A DNA stretch of 64,000 nucleotides, from the NCBI RefSeq assembly GCF_022810405.1, contig NZ_JALGQE010000013.1, positions 78,232-142,231 on the forward strand, in the 5' to 3' direction. This document shows positions 39,500 to 49,694 of the stretch, piece after piece. The position numbers were made by a program, and so were the translations under genes. Source of the stretch: Rhodococcus sp. ARC_M5. Lineage in GTDB: Bacteria; Actinomycetota; Actinomycetes; Mycobacteriales; Mycobacteriaceae. Position 1 is the first letter of the stretch, and each line of letters starts with the position of its first letter. Under the pieces are notes generated by a model. The model searched no databases, was not told where the DNA came from, and saw nothing but the letters and a program-made list of their open reading frames with translations.

Positions 39500-40002
39500 C
39501 CACACTCGAGAAAACCGCACGCGAGATCGCCGCGACCGTCATGGACCCCGAGATGCCACTGCTCACCCTCGACGATCTCGGCGTCCTGCGCGACGTCGAG
39601 GTACGCGAGAACGGCAGTGTGCTCGTCACGATCACTCCGACGTACTCCGGATGCCCCGCGATGGCGACGATGCGCGACGATATCGCCCACAAGCTCCAGG
39701 ATCACGGTTACGCGGATGTCGAGATCGTCACCAGCCTCTCCCCCGCGTGGAGTACCGATTGGATCTCCGAGGAGGGCCTGCGCAAGCTGCGCGAGACCGG
39801 TTACTCCACACCAGGACCGGCTCCCGCTCGCACCTCCGGCCCGGTTCCGTTGACCCTGACCGTGAAGCCGCGCCGAATCGACTGCCCCCAGTGCGGTTCC
39901 GCGAACACCCATCTCACATCCGAATTCGGCGCAACGCTGTGCAAAGCCCAGTACCGGTGCGACGACTGCCTCGAGCCCTTCGACCACGTGAAGGAAATCT
40001 GA
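39496..40002 (+). CDS. paaD: Phenylacetyl-CoA epoxidase assembly protein PaaD
   Basis: A 168-aa protein with an N-terminal MIP18/DUF59 domain (MDPEMPLLTLDDLGVLRDVEV, TPTYSGCPAMATMRDDI) and a C-terminal zinc ribbon (CPQCGS ... CKAQYRCDDC). It is thought to help mature the iron centres of the epoxidase system. GTG start overlaps paaC; the stop overlaps the paaE ATG as TGATG. Confidence 0.95.
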   Translation: MTTLEKTAREIAATVMDPEMPLLTLDDLGVLRDVEVRENGSVLVTITPTYSGCPAMATMRDDIAHKLQDHGYADVEIVTSLSPAWSTDWISEEGLRKLRETGYSTPGPAPARTSGPVPLTLTVKPRRIDCPQCGSANTHLTSEFGATLCKAQYRCDDCLEPFDHVKEI

Positions 40003-41096
40003 TGACCGTCACTGCCGAGTCGGAACTGAAGAACCTGCGCAACAAGCCCTTTCACACCCTGACGGTTGCTGACGTCGAATCCCTCTGCGACGACGCCGTA
40101 GCCGTCACGTTCGACGTGCCCGACCACCTCACGGACGAATTCGACTTCCGCCCGGGACAATCCCTGATGCTCAGCCGCACCGTCGACGGCGTCGAACATC
40201 GCCGCTCCTACTCCATCTGCGCTCCGGCCGGTGCGCGTCCCCGCGTCGGTGTCCGTGAGGTGAGCGACGGTTTGTTCTCCTCGTGGCTGGTCCACGAGGT
40301 CAAGGCCGGCGACCGCATCGACGTCCAGGGTCCGACCGGCACCTTTCATGCGGATCCCACCCAGGCCGGTAGGCACGTCCTGATCGCGGCCGGTTCCGGC
40401 ATCACACCGATGCTGTCCATCGCTGCCTCCGTTCTTGCCAACCCGGACGCCGAAGTGGTTCTGCTGTACGGCAATCGGCGGACCCGGACCGTGATGTTCG
40501 CCGAGGAGATCGCGGACCTGAAGGACCAGTACGGTAGCCGGTTCGACGTCATTCACGTCCTGTCCAGGGAGCCGCGCGAGGTCGAACTGTTCAGCGGAAG
40601 ACTCGACGCCGAACGACTGCGCGAGATACTCGACACCGTCGTCGCGACACCGGACATCGATCATTTCTGGCTGTGTGGCCCGTTCGGGATGGTCACCGAT
40701 GCCCAGCAGGTCCTCGCAGACCTGGGCGTGGCCAAGAGCAGCGTTCACGCCGAGCTGTTCTACGTCGACGACGTACCCCCGCCGCAGGAGACGCACCGCG
40801 AGCCGGGGATCACCGGGCCCAGCAGTGAGGTCACGATCATCCTCGACGGCCGCGAGGTGAAAGGCGCACTGCCTCAGGACGAGTCGATCCTCGATTCGGC
40901 AGAGCAGCTGCGCTCGGATCTGCCGTTCGCATGCAAGGGCGGCGTGTGCGGCACGTGCCGCGCGAAGGTGACCTTCGGCGAGGTCGACATGCGCCGCAAC
41001 TACGCGCTCGAGGACAACGAGGTCGACGCCGGCTTCGTGCTCACCTGCCAAACCTTCCCCGTCAGCGACACCGTCACCGTCGACTTCGACGCCTGA
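40002..41096 (+). CDS. paaE: Phenylacetyl-CoA epoxidase reductase subunit PaaE
   Basis: A 364-aa reductase supplying electrons from NADPH. An FAD domain (FDFRPGQSLMLSRTVDGVEHRRSYSIC), an NAD(P) domain (HVLIAAGSGITPMLSIAASVLA, FWLCGPFGMVTDAQQVL), and a C-terminal plant-type [2Fe-2S] ferredoxin domain (PFACKGGVCGTCRAKVTFGEV, with a further Cys in FVLTCQTFP) are in the PaaE order. The start was taken at ATG 40002, which fits the family and gives a one-base overlap with the paaD stop. Confidence 0.95.
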   Translation: MTVTAESELKNLRNKPFHTLTVADVESLCDDAVAVTFDVPDHLTDEFDFRPGQSLMLSRTVDGVEHRRSYSICAPAGARPRVGVREVSDGLFSSWLVHEVKAGDRIDVQGPTGTFHADPTQAGRHVLIAAGSGITPMLSIAASVLANPDAEVVLLYGNRRTRTVMFAEEIADLKDQYGSRFDVIHVLSREPREVELFSGRLDAERLREILDTVVATPDIDHFWLCGPFGMVTDAQQVLADLGVAKSSVHAELFYVDDVPPPQETHREPGITGPSSEVTIILDGREVKGALPQDESILDSAEQLRSDLPFACKGGVCGTCRAKVTFGEVDMRRNYALEDNEVDAGFVLTCQTFPVSDTVTVDFDA

Positions 41097-41114
41097 GACC
41101 ACGAGAGAGCAATC

Positions 41115-42422
41115 ATGACCAGCGTCTTGTCCACCCCGACCGACAGCCCCGACATCGAGCACGCCAGCCGCGACCGGATCTCGACGCTGCAGCTCGAGCG
41201 CCTGCGGTGGTCGCTGCAGCACGCCTACGACAACGTGGCGCACTACACGAAGGCGTTCGACGATGCCGGTGTACATCCCAGCGATCTGAAGGACCTGAGC
41301 GATCTGGCGAAGTTCCCCTTCACGTCCAAGCAGGACCTGCGGGCGAACTACCCGTTCGGCATGTTCGCCGTGCCGCAGAACCAGGTCTCACGCATTCACG
41401 CGTCCTCGGGCACCACCGGGCGACCCACCGTCGTCGGCTACACCGCCAAGGACATCGACAACTGGGCCGATCTCATCGCCCGCAGCCTTCGCGCGGGTGG
41501 CGTCAAGCCCTCCGACAAGGTGCACGTGGCCTACGGATACGGGCTCTTCACCGGCGGCCTCGGTGCCCACTACGGCGCAGAACGGCTGGGCTGCACGGTC
41601 ATTCCGATGTCCGGTGGCATGACCGATCGACAGATCCAACTGATCCAGGACTTCGAGCCCGACGCCATCCTGGTCACCCCGTCCTACATGTTGACGATCG
41701 TCGACGCCATGGTGAAGAAGGGTATCGACCCCGCCTCGACGTCTCTGACGACCGGAGTGTTCGGTGCCGAGCCGTGGACCGAGGAGATGCGCACCGAAAT
41801 CGAGAACACTCTGGCGATGGATGCCGTCGACATCTACGGCCTGTCCGAGGTGATGGGACCGGGTGTGGCGATGGAATGCGTCGAAACCAAGGACGGACTG
41901 CACATCTGGGAGGATCATTTCTACCCGGAGATCATCGACCCGGTGACCGGCGAAGTCCTGCCCGACGGCGAGGAGGGTGAATTGGTGTTCACTTCCCTGA
42001 CCAAGGAAGCGATGCCGATCGTGCGGTACCGCACCCGGGATCTGACGCGTCTGCTGCCGGGCACGGCCCGCACGATGCGTCGGATGCAGAAGGTCACCGG
42101 CCGTACCGACGACATGATCATCCTGCGCGGCGTCAACCTGTTCCCGACGCAGATCGAGGAGCTCATCCTGGGTGTCCCCGCGCTCGCACCGCAGTTCCAG
42201 TGCGTGCTCGATCGCGCAGGCCGAATGGACAACCTGACGGTGCGGGTGGAGGCCAGACCCGATGTGCCGTCCGATCAGTACGCCGTTCTGGGCGTGACGC
42301 TGCAGAAGCTGGTCAAGAACCGGATCGGTGTGACGGTGAACGTCGACGTACTGCCGCAGGCCGCGTTGGAGCGTTCGATCGGTAAGGCCCGCAGGCTGAT
42401 AGACAATCGCCCGGCCGTATGA
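41115..42422 (+). CDS. paaK: Phenylacetate-CoA ligase
   Basis: A 435-aa adenylate-forming enzyme that activates phenylacetate. The phosphate-binding loop is RIHASSGTTGRPTVVGYT; ETKDGLHIWEDHFYPEIIDP, and TGRTDDMIILRGVNLFPTQIEELIL (hinge) follow, and the C-terminal Lys region is ERSIGKARRLIDNR. It is the last catabolic gene of the operon, 18 bp after paaE, and directly abuts the AraC regulator gene. Length is as expected. Confidence 0.96.
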   Translation: MTSVLSTPTDSPDIEHASRDRISTLQLERLRWSLQHAYDNVAHYTKAFDDAGVHPSDLKDLSDLAKFPFTSKQDLRANYPFGMFAVPQNQVSRIHASSGTTGRPTVVGYTAKDIDNWADLIARSLRAGGVKPSDKVHVAYGYGLFTGGLGAHYGAERLGCTVIPMSGGMTDRQIQLIQDFEPDAILVTPSYMLTIVDAMVKKGIDPASTSLTTGVFGAEPWTEEMRTEIENTLAMDAVDIYGLSEVMGPGVAMECVETKDGLHIWEDHFYPEIIDPVTGEVLPDGEEGELVFTSLTKEAMPIVRYRTRDLTRLLPGTARTMRRMQKVTGRTDDMIILRGVNLFPTQIEELILGVPALAPQFQCVLDRAGRMDNLTVRVEARPDVPSDQYAVLGVTLQKLVKNRIGVTVNVDVLPQAALERSIGKARRLIDNRPAV

Positions 42423-42423
42423 C

Positions 42424-43329
42424 ATGAGCCCGGTGGCACAGGATTTCGAGCAATGGCGCGAGAACGTCTCGACGGCGTTCGTGCCGCTCGACGCTGTGTC
42501 CACCGGGCAGTCTCCGTTCCAGGGCACCCTGGTGTCGTCGACGTTGGGTTCGCTGCAACTGAGCGAGGTCGCGGGCCGCGAGGTGGACGTCCGCCGCACA
42601 CGCGCCACCATCAAGCGCGCCGATCCCGGTCTGATCAAGGTCGGCCTGCAGTTGACCGGCCGCGGCACGCTGGTACAGAACGACCGAGAGGCCGTGCTGG
42701 AGCCGGGCGACTTCGCGGTGTACGACACCAGCGCCCCGTACGATCTTCATTTCGTCGGGGACTTCGAGATGTTCGTGGTGATGTTCCCGCGCGACGCGCT
42801 GCGCATCGATTCCCGTGAGTTGACGACCGTTGCGGCGCGGCGTATCGAGGGCGATCACGGCGTCGGCGCGCTTGTTTCGCCGTTTCTGTTCAATTTGCGC
42901 CGCAACGCCGCCGACGGAACTCTGCCGTCGACGCCGATGCTGGAGAACGCTGTCCTCGATCTGCTCTGCGCCGCTCTCGACGACGTAGCTCCCCACGAAG
43001 CACCGGGTTCGACACTGTTGATCGAGGCCAAGAGTCTCGTCGAGTCGCAACTGTCCGATCCCACGCTGTCCACGGCGTCGATCGCTGCGCGACTGCATAT
43101 TTCGACGCGCTACTTGCAGAAGTTGTTCGAGTCCGACGGCCGCACGGTGGCCGGCTGGATCAGATCACGACGACTCGACCGATGCCACCGCGAACTCCGG
43201 GATCCACGCTTCACCGCAGACAGTATCGGAACCATCTGTGCGCGTAACGGTTTGATCGATTCCTCGAACTTCTCGAAGCTGTTCAAGGAGACGTACGGCG
43301 TGTCGCCGCGCGAGTATCGCGTCGGGTGA
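42424..43329 (+). CDS. AraC family regulator with AraC-binding-like N-terminal domain
   Basis: A 301-aa regulator. The N-terminal ligand-type domain (GLQLTGRGTLVQNDREAVLEPGDFAVYDTSAPYDL) is of the FeaR/NphR-like type, and the C-terminal double HTH reads STASIAARLHISTRYLQKLFESDGRTVAGWIRSRRLDRC ... SSNFSKLFKETYGVSPREYR. FeaR activates arylethylamine genes in E. coli. Here the amine and aldehyde oxidation genes lie next door, and a near-identical 29-bp motif precedes the GMC and aldehyde dehydrogenase genes, so this is the likely activator. It begins one base after the paaK stop and ends in a terminator. Confidence 0.87.
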   Translation: MSPVAQDFEQWRENVSTAFVPLDAVSTGQSPFQGTLVSSTLGSLQLSEVAGREVDVRRTRATIKRADPGLIKVGLQLTGRGTLVQNDREAVLEPGDFAVYDTSAPYDLHFVGDFEMFVVMFPRDALRIDSRELTTVAARRIEGDHGVGALVSPFLFNLRRNAADGTLPSTPMLENAVLDLLCAALDDVAPHEAPGSTLLIEAKSLVESQLSDPTLSTASIAARLHISTRYLQKLFESDGRTVAGWIRSRRLDRCHRELRDPRFTADSIGTICARNGLIDSSNFSKLFKETYGVSPREYRVG

Positions 43330-43353
43330 GGGCAGAGGTCGCCCTCACCCGAC
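43321..43353. terminator. Bidirectional terminator
   Basis: GTCGGGTGAGGGC (43321-43333) and its exact complement (43341-43353) with a 7-nt loop lie between the convergent AraC and GMC genes, overlapping the AraC stop. Confidence 0.85.
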
Positions 43354-43359
43354 TACGAG

Positions 43360-44880
43360 TCACCTCCCGAGGATCAGATCCGAGGCCCGCTCACCCACCA
43401 TGATCGACGGCGCGTTGGTGTTGCCCGACGGCACCGTGGGCATGATCGACGCGTCCGCGACCCGTAGCCCCTCGACGCCGCGAACCCGAAGGTCTCCTCC
43501 GACAACGGCATCGGCGTCCGACTCGGCTCCCATCTTGCAGGTGCCGACCTGGTGGTGGTACGTACCGGCGGTCTGTCGGACGTAGGCCCGTAGGTCGTCG
43601 CGAGTACGCGCACCCGGTCCCGGAACCACCTCCGCTTTGCGCCACGGAGCGAACGCGTCGGACGCACCGATCTCGCGGCAGATCTCCACCGCGTCGACCA
43701 TCGCTTCGAGGTCGTACGGATCGGCCAGGATGTTCGGATCCGCCAGTGGCAGTTCACTCGGGTCCGTGGACGCCAACCGCAGGGTCCCCCGCGAGCGGGG
43801 AGCGACGATCCCAGGTGCGATGGTGTAACCGTTCTCGGGCACCGGGTATCCGTCTGCCGGATACGGAATGTGCATGAACAGGGGCTGCAGATCGGGTGCA
43901 GCACCGGACCATCCGGTGCTGCGTGCATACAGCTGCGCCTCGAGCAGATTGTTGGTGCCGGCGGCGAGCGGCTCGAGCGACTCGTAGATGTTGCTCAGCA
44001 GCAAATGGTCGTGCAGGTTCTCGCCGACGCCCGGCAGGTCGACGACTGTGTCGATTCCCAGTTCGGCCAGGTGCCCGGAAGGCCCGATTCCACTGAGCAT
44101 CAACGTCTTCGGTGAGCCGAGAGCTCCGCCGCACAGAATCACCTCTTGATCGGCGAACGATCGCTCCAGCTCGGAACCGCCCCGGCTGAACTCGATTCCC
44201 ACCGCTCGGCCGTTCTCGAGCACCACCCGGTGGACGAGCGCTCCGGTGGTGAAGGTCAGTCCAGGGTTGTCGAGCACCGGTCCGACGAAGCTCTTCCACG
44301 CGCTCATCCGCTCGCCGTCGCGGGTGGTGGTGTGGTTGTAGCCCGCACCGACCATCTCGTCGGCGTTGAAGTCGTCGATGAGCTTGTGCCCGTGCTCGAC
44401 GGCCGCGTCGACGAAGGCTGCCGCCAGCGGATGCGGGGTACCCATGATCGACACCGGCAGTGGCCCGTCACCGCCGTGGAACTCGTTGGCACCGAGTTCG
44501 TGTGACTCCGAACGCTTGAACAGCGGCAGCACGTTCTCCCACGACCATCCGGCGTCACCGCTGGCCGATGCCCACCCGTCGTAATCGCTCGAATGCCCCC
44601 GGACGTAGATCATTCCGTTGAGAGACGAGCTGCCACCGAGGACGCGCCCGCGGGGCCAGAAGATCCGCCGATCGTTGGCATGCTTCTGCGGGGTCGTGAA
44701 CAGTCCCCAGTCCTGCGGTCCGCCCAACAGCGTCGGCCAGCCCTGCGGTGAGTGGATGGCCGGATCGGTGTCCACGGGACCGGCCTCGATCACGTGGACG
44801 GTGTGTCCCGCGTCGAGGAGCCTTCTGGCGATGACGCTCCCGGCTGATCCTGCTCCCACTACGATGTAATCCGTCGACAT
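43360..44880 (-). CDS. GMC family FAD-dependent oxidoreductase
   Basis: A 506-aa flavoprotein of the glucose-methanol-choline family. The FAD motif is [31 protein letters not shown]; the signature 1 region is [27 protein letters not shown], and the C-terminal domain has [12 protein letters not shown] (catalytic His) and [21 protein letters not shown]. It oxidises an alcohol to an aldehyde or acid. A motif shared with the phenylacetaldehyde-type dehydrogenase gene lies 71-99 bp upstream. An arylethanol such as 2-phenylethanol is therefore a reasonable candidate, though choline-like substrates are not excluded. ATG 44880 gives normal length. Confidence 0.88.
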   Translation of the reverse strand: MSTDYIVVGAGSAGSVIARRLLDAGHTVHVIEAGPVDTDPAIHSPQGWPTLLGGPQDWGLFTTPQKHANDRRIFWPRGRVLGGSSSLNGMIYVRGHSSDYDGWASASGDAGWSWENVLPLFKRSESHELGANEFHGGDGPLPVSIMGTPHPLAAAFVDAAVEHGHKLIDDFNADEMVGAGYNHTTTRDGERMSAWKSFVGPVLDNPGLTFTTGALVHRVVLENGRAVGIEFSRGGSELERSFADQEVILCGGALGSPKTLMLSGIGPSGHLAELGIDTVVDLPGVGENLHDHLLLSNIYESLEPLAAGTNNLLEAQLYARSTGWSGAAPDLQPLFMHIPYPADGYPVPENGYTIAPGIVAPRSRGTLRLASTDPSELPLADPNILADPYDLEAMVDAVEICREIGASDAFAPWRKAEVVPGPGARTRDDLRAYVRQTAGTYHHQVGTCKMGAESDADAVVGGDLRVRGVEGLRVADASIMPTVPSGNTNAPSIMVGERASDLILGR

Positions 44881-44950
44881 GCGCTGTCTCTTTCTGTTGT
44901 GACCGTCGACACAACAGTGGTCGAATCCGCGTGCACAAACATGTCGCTGT

Positions 44951-44979
44951 GCGCACACATTCTGGGTCAGATGCGCACC
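44951..44979 (-). promoter_or_regulatory. Candidate AraC activator site (GMC gene)
   Basis: A 29-bp block beginning GCGCACACATT and ending CAGATGCGCACC is 26 of 29 identical to one at 51342-51370 upstream of the aldehyde dehydrogenase. Its internal direct repeat GCGCAC recurs with 22-bp spacing, two helical turns, as for AraC-type binding. It lies 71-99 bp before the GMC start. Confidence 0.65.
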
Positions 44980-45005
44980 ATCGAGAGCGAGCGATCGGAG
45001 CGCCG

Positions 45006-45488
45006 TCAGAAGACCATCGGCGCCATTCCCAGAATCATCAACGCGGAACCTGCGGTCACTCGTCGTCCGGGCGGGCTCGTGCCCAACAGGTGGATCGTCA
45101 TGGCCGTCCAAGCCACCAGAAGCAGCGCGGCGATGATCCTCGGATCCGTCTCGACTCCGTGCCGGTGCCGCGTGGACGCCTGCGGGTCCGCGTGGGAATG
45201 CATGGACGGCAGCATCATCAACAACACAGCCATGCAGGTCAGATCCACCGCGCACGGAATCGATCGAGTTCTGTTCGGCCGGTCTGCGGTGACGTGGACG
45301 GCAGCCGCAACGAGAGCGAGTATCGATATCAGCGCCACAGATGGGTCCATGCCGAACACCACCATGGCGGCCATGACGGTGCCCATGCACAGGTGAGCCC
45401 ACCGGACCCGCCCCGTGTGGTTGCGGCGTCCGATCAGGGGAAGAACCGCTCCCACCGCACCGAGTGCCATCAGCACCGTCATGACCAT
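45006..45488 (-). CDS. Small membrane protein, DUF5134-like
   Basis: A 160-aa protein with about five hydrophobic segments (MALGAVGAVLPLIG, LCMGTVMAAMVVFGM, ALISILALVAAAVHVTA, CAVDLTCMAVLLMML, AALLLVAWTAMTIHLL). The pattern of Met- and His-rich helices resembles DUF5134 proteins of mycobacteria and rhodococci, of unknown function; the family call is tentative. ATG 45488 lies five bases after the permease stop, so the two are co-transcribed. In amine oxidase operons small His/Met-rich membrane proteins could serve copper supply, but this is only a suggestion. Confidence 0.6.
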   Translation of the reverse strand: MVMTVLMALGAVGAVLPLIGRRNHTGRVRWAHLCMGTVMAAMVVFGMDPSVALISILALVAAAVHVTADRPNRTRSIPCAVDLTCMAVLLMMLPSMHSHADPQASTRHRHGVETDPRIIAALLLVAWTAMTIHLLGTSPPGRRVTAGSALMILGMAPMVF

Positions 45489-45493
45489 CGGTG

Positions 45494-46927
45494 TCAGCCC
45501 GTCGGCTCTAGGTCTCGGCGGCTGTCCGCGGGGTTCCGTGCGGTCACTCGTGCCGTCACTGTTCCTCCCGCGAAGGACGCCGCGACGACGATCAACAGCA
45601 GGGCGGCGAGCACTGCCGAACCGCCGATGAGCAGCGTGAAGTTGTCCAGCACGAGGGCCAGGATCGCCACCAGCCCCACGGTTCCCAGGGCCGGGGCGAC
45701 AACGGTGTGCCAGGTGCGGGTATCCACGGTCGATCGACGGAAGAACGCGATGATCGCGCAGCCGGTGAGGATCATCAGAACCAGAATGCTCACGGTGGCC
45801 AGTCCGGACATCCAGGTGAACAGTTCCAACACCGGGTCTGCACCTGCCAATGCGAAGACCACGAGAACCACAACTGCCGAGACGGTCTGGAACAGCGATC
45901 CCATGTGCGGGGAGCCGTGCCGAGAGTGGGTGCGTGCCAACATCGACGGGGCGACGCCCTTGCGGGCCAGTGCGAACACGTACCGTCCGATTGCATTGTG
46001 GAACGCCAGGAGTGCAGCGAAGAGACTGGTGACCAACATGATTTCCATGATGTCCGCAGACATGGGCCCCAGGTATTGGGCGGCAGCGGCGAAGGTCAGC
46101 CCCGCGGTGTCGTCGGCAGCGGCCTGCGCGACGGACGCACTGCCGAAGGCGAGCACGACGGCCCAACTCGACACCGCGTACACCAGTCCGATGGTGACGA
46201 CGGCGGCGTAGGTCGCGATCGGAACGGTTCGCGTGGGGTTACGCGCCTCCTCGCCGTAGATCGCGGTGGCCTCGAAGCCGATGAACGAGGCGATGGCGAA
46301 CATCAGAGCGATTCCTGGAGATCCGCTGAAGAAGGCCGAGGGAGTGAATGATTCGACGTCGATGCCGGCGGCGCCGCCCTTGGCGAACACCGCGACCGAC
46401 AGGATCACGATGATGCCGATCTCGAGCACCAGCAGCACCCCGAGCACCTTGGCACCGAGATCGATGCTGCGGTAGCCGAGCAGCGCCACGATCGCGACGA
46501 GACCGAGCGCCCACAACCACCACGGCAGGTCGGATCCGCCGTACTTCACGACCAGGCTGTCGACGGTCGACGCGGCGAGGCCGTAGATCCCCGCTTGAAT
46601 AGCGGTGTACGTCAGCAGCGCCAGACCCGCAGCACCGAGGCCCATGGTTCGGCCGAGCCCTTTCTCCACGTAGGCGTAGAACGCACCGGTGTCCACCATG
46701 TGCCGGCTCATGGCCGCGTAGCCGACGCTGAAGATCAGCAGGACGATCGCCGCGACGATGTAGGCGAGCGGAGCACCTGCACCGTTGCCGGTGGCGATCA
46801 TGACCGGCAGAGCCCCGCCGATGGCGGTCAGCGGCGCGGCAGCCGCGATGACCAGGAACACGATTCCGACGACACCGATGGATCCACGCAGTGCGCCGGC
46901 CGTCGAATTCGGTTCGCTGTCAGACAT
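45494..46927 (-). CDS. APC family amino acid/amine permease
   Basis: A 477-aa permease with 12 membrane segments: [42 protein letters not shown] at the N-terminus and [29 protein letters not shown] as the family loop. It overlaps the downstream end of the amine oxidase gene by 8 bp. Context suggests uptake of the amine substrate of the oxidase, such as phenethylamine or tyramine; an amino acid cannot be excluded. The ATG at 46927 was chosen from family length. Confidence 0.87.
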   Translation of the reverse strand: MSDSEPNSTAGALRGSIGVVGIVFLVIAAAAPLTAIGGALPVMIATGNGAGAPLAYIVAAIVLLIFSVGYAAMSRHMVDTGAFYAYVEKGLGRTMGLGAAGLALLTYTAIQAGIYGLAASTVDSLVVKYGGSDLPWWLWALGLVAIVALLGYRSIDLGAKVLGVLLVLEIGIIVILSVAVFAKGGAAGIDVESFTPSAFFSGSPGIALMFAIASFIGFEATAIYGEEARNPTRTVPIATYAAVVTIGLVYAVSSWAVVLAFGSASVAQAAADDTAGLTFAAAAQYLGPMSADIMEIMLVTSLFAALLAFHNAIGRYVFALARKGVAPSMLARTHSRHGSPHMGSLFQTVSAVVVLVVFALAGADPVLELFTWMSGLATVSILVLMILTGCAIIAFFRRSTVDTRTWHTVVAPALGTVGLVAILALVLDNFTLLIGGSAVLAALLLIVVAASFAGGTVTARVTARNPADSRRDLEPTG

Positions 46928-48866
46928 TCTGCTCACCGCTCTCGCAGCTCGTGGCGGTGCAGTGCGCGGACGTGGTTCTCGGCACATCGAGGGTGGGGTT
47001 GCGATCGAAGAATCCTGAAGGCTTCAGTTTGAAGCCGGTGTAGTCCACCGGCATGATCGGCCAGTCCTCGGGGCGCGGGAAGTGGGTGAGCCCGAAGGTG
47101 TGCCACAGCACGATGTCCTCGTCGACGAGGCTGCGGTTTGCTTCGACGAACGCGGGCAGACCCGCTCCCCCATGATGCTGGTTGACGAAATCGCCTGCGG
47201 CATAACGTTCTTTCCGATCGAACTGCGTCACCCAGAGATGCTTGGTGGCGAACGTGGCGCGTCGTGCGATCGACGAGTTGTCGTCGGCGAGAAGCAGCGG
47301 CTGCCCCTCGGGGTGCAGCGTGTATCCGACGGGCTTTCCGAGCCGGCTCATCGAGGTCGGATTGGTGACGTGCCAGACGCGGCCGACCCTGCCGTCGGCG
47401 ATGCGTTGCGCCTCGGCTTCGGTGGCGAGCGGTGTGTGTTGCAGAGCAAAGGCATTGCCGTGCAGGTTGTCCGGGCCCATCGACACTCGGCGGGTCTCGA
47501 TCTCCTCGACGGAGTTGCCGATGCCGTCGACCATCATGTCGAGTCGCGCACTGAACAGGTGCTGGTGGCACGGCGCTCCGAGCCCCGGGGCGATCTCTGT
47601 CGCGTAGGGGTAGTCACCACCGGGATGCCCGGACGTGAACACGATTCCTGTTGCCTTGACCTCGAATTCGATGGTGCCGTCGAGGTACAGGTACCAGAAG
47701 AAGCCGTAGTCGTAGTTGCCGATGGTGGTGAAGAAGGAGATCACGAGTCGGCGCTGGCGGCGGGTCTCCTGCGAGCCCGACCACAGATCGGTGTGCTTCC
47801 ACAGCACCCCGAAGTCCTCCTCGTGCATGCACACGGCATTGGTCAGCGTTTTCGGATTGCCGAATTCGTCGGCGATCACGGCATCGAAGTACGTGATGTC
47901 TCCGACGCAGTCGCAGCCGAGTTCGAGTGAGTTCGCGTACCGTCCCACCAGGTACTCACCGGTGTCGAAGTAGTTCTGCCACGACCGTACCGGCGACGGA
48001 TCACCATAGGGCACAACCATTTCTGCGATCGAGGCGCGGTGGATGATCGGACGCACGGCACCCCCGTCCTCGAAGCCGATCTGGTGCAGCACCAGACCTT
48101 CACGCACGTCGAAGCCGACTCTGAACGACCACTTCTCCCAGTCGACGCGATTGCCTCGAACCGTGAAGCTCGGACCGTCGGGTTGGGTGATCTCGATCGG
48201 CTTCTGCGTAGTACGCAGCGGGCCGGTGACGGACAGATCGTCGAAATTGCCCGACTCCTCCGGGATCGGAACCGCACCCAGGTCGACGACCTTGTCCACC
48301 GTCCGATTCATCACGTCGACGAACGCGACCAGACCGTCGATGGGATGTGCCCAGGCATGATCGGTGGGGTAGTCCTGACGAAATGCCAAGCCGCGCAGTA
48401 TGCGTCGACCATGCTCACCCGGGTAGTCGAACACCCCGGCAGACAACGGCGCAACTCGAACGTTGGCCACGTCCAGTCCACGGGCAGCCAGCGCGGCGAG
48501 CCAGTCCGGGTCGGTGGAGAGCACACTTTCGACGAGCTCGAATTCCTCGTCGAGCACCGGCATCTGGCCGTCACGGATCGCGTCGAGCCGAGTGGAAGCG
48601 ATCACCTCGCGGTCGTCCAGCGATACCAGAAGGTCGACGGCATCGGGTGTAGAGATGTCGTGCAACAGCACCCGAAAGGCACGTCGGGTGGTCGGTTCGG
48701 CGACGTACAACTCGGCCTTGTCCGGTTCGTCGAGTCCGACGTAGACGAACCTGGTTGCGGCCGTGACGAATCCGGCGGCGTCGACGATGGCGCGAACCTG
48801 GGCGATCTCGTCTTCGGTGGGCAAGGACAAGGCGTGGTCGATTGCGTGGGGCGTGAGGGTTGGCAT
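46920..48866 (-). CDS. Copper-containing primary-amine oxidase
   Basis: A 648-aa quinoprotein that oxidises primary amines to aldehydes, ammonia and peroxide. The topaquinone precursor is Y385 in [13 protein letters not shown] (N-Y-D consensus). The catalytic base is D301 in [10 protein letters not shown], and the copper ligands include H434 and H436 in [11 protein letters not shown]. Two N-terminal domains precede the catalytic part, and length is close to Arthrobacter phenylethylamine oxidase. It is the first gene of the operon with the permease and membrane protein. A 16-bp dyad lies 29 bp upstream of the start, matching one before the tetR gene. Arylethylamine is the likely substrate given the phenylacetate genes nearby. 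Confidence 0.93.
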   Translation of the reverse strand: MPTLTPHAIDHALSLPTEDEIAQVRAIVDAAGFVTAATRFVYVGLDEPDKAELYVAEPTTRRAFRVLLHDISTPDAVDLLVSLDDREVIASTRLDAIRDGQMPVLDEEFELVESVLSTDPDWLAALAARGLDVANVRVAPLSAGVFDYPGEHGRRILRGLAFRQDYPTDHAWAHPIDGLVAFVDVMNRTVDKVVDLGAVPIPEESGNFDDLSVTGPLRTTQKPIEITQPDGPSFTVRGNRVDWEKWSFRVGFDVREGLVLHQIGFEDGGAVRPIIHRASIAEMVVPYGDPSPVRSWQNYFDTGEYLVGRYANSLELGCDCVGDITYFDAVIADEFGNPKTLTNAVCMHEEDFGVLWKHTDLWSGSQETRRQRRLVISFFTTIGNYDYGFFWYLYLDGTIEFEVKATGIVFTSGHPGGDYPYATEIAPGLGAPCHQHLFSARLDMMVDGIGNSVEEIETRRVSMGPDNLHGNAFALQHTPLATEAEAQRIADGRVGRVWHVTNPTSMSRLGKPVGYTLHPEGQPLLLADDNSSIARRATFATKHLWVTQFDRKERYAAGDFVNQHHGGAGLPAFVEANRSLVDEDIVLWHTFGLTHFPRPEDWPIMPVDYTGFKLKPSGFFDRNPTLDVPRTTSAHCTATSCESGEQNV

Positions 48867-48894
48867 GGGTGTTCCTCGCGGTGTTGGGTATTGG

Positions 48895-48910
48895 TTCTAC
48901 AGACGTTGAA
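48895..48910. promoter_or_regulatory. Candidate TetR operator, site A (amine oxidase)
   Basis: TTCTACAGACGTTGAA, an imperfect dyad, lies 29-44 bp before the amine oxidase start. Nearly the same sequence occurs at 49619-49634 before the tetR gene; both are followed by TAAA within a few bases. Confidence 0.6.
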
Positions 48911-48957
48911 TAAAGAAGACCTGCGGAAGGGATGCGAGCAGCCCGCACACGGGGTGG

Positions 48958-49539
48958 CTACAGCTGAGCTATGAACCGGTCGAGCATCTCGAACTGCCGG
49001 TCGGCAGTGGTGTCATCGGGGGTGAGCACGCCGAGAATCTGCATGCCCATCATCATGTTGAGCAACATTTCGACGGCGAGATCGACATCGAAATCGCCGG
49101 CGTCACCTTCCGCGCGGGCCTGCTCGAGAAACTCCGCCATCCGCGTCCGCCACGACACCAGGGATCGATGGTTCGTATCGTCCATGTGCTCGTCGTACAT
49201 CGCGCGCTGCCACAGCGACACTGCAATTCTCGCCTCGAGCAGCGTCTCTGCGGTCGTCGGCATCACTTCTCGACAGAAGATGCGGAGGGCATCAAATCCT
49301 GTTGCATCACCGAGAGCTTCGTCGATTCGGCGGTTCGTTGCCTCGAAGACGTGCTCGAATGCAGTTCGGAGGATCTCGTCCTTGCCCGCGAAGTAGTGGC
49401 TCAGCGCACCGTTCGTGTATCCCGCCTCGGTCGCGATGTCCCGCATGTTCGCGGCATCGATCCCCTTGGCAGCGATCAAACGCCAGGTTGCCGCGGTGAT
49501 CGCGCGGCGGCGTTCGTCGTGATCCACGAGCTTCGGCAC
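48958..49539 (-). CDS. TetR family regulator
   Basis: A 193-aa regulator. The DNA-binding domain is RRAITAATWRLIAAKGIDAANMRDIATEAGYTNGALSHYFAGKDEILRTAF, followed by a BetI-like C-terminal domain (EARIAVSLWQRAMYD ... LLNMMMGMQILGVLTPDD). It lies immediately upstream of and in the same direction as the amine oxidase gene. Matching dyads before both genes argue for repression of the oxidase operon and of itself. Confidence 0.88.
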   Translation of the reverse strand: MPKLVDHDERRRAITAATWRLIAAKGIDAANMRDIATEAGYTNGALSHYFAGKDEILRTAFEHVFEATNRRIDEALGDATGFDALRIFCREVMPTTAETLLEARIAVSLWQRAMYDEHMDDTNHRSLVSWRTRMAEFLEQARAEGDAGDFDVDLAVEMLLNMMMGMQILGVLTPDDTTADRQFEMLDRFIAQL

Positions 49540-49618
49540 AGCCCTACGGTAGCGGCTCCCTGCTCGGACCTAGGGTTCGGGCATCGTCATCATCGCCTTC
49601 CGATTCGCTCGAACGTTG

Positions 49619-49634
49619 TTCTACGTCCGTTGAA
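49619..49634. promoter_or_regulatory. Candidate TetR operator, site B (tetR)
   Basis: TTCTACGTCCGTTGAA lies 80-95 bp upstream of the tetR start codon. Twelve or more positions match site A; the dyad halves TTCTACG and CGTTGAA differ at one position. Confidence 0.6.
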
Positions 49635-49694
49635 CTAAATCTTGCGACCTGTTCGTTACGGATCGCGTGTCCTTCGGTAAACACCGCGTTACCC

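Noticed and set aside
41388..42728. Long minus-strand open frame opposite paaK
   Set aside because: It is a GC-bias shadow; composition is Arg/His/Gly-rich without domain features, and paaK on the plus strand is unambiguous.
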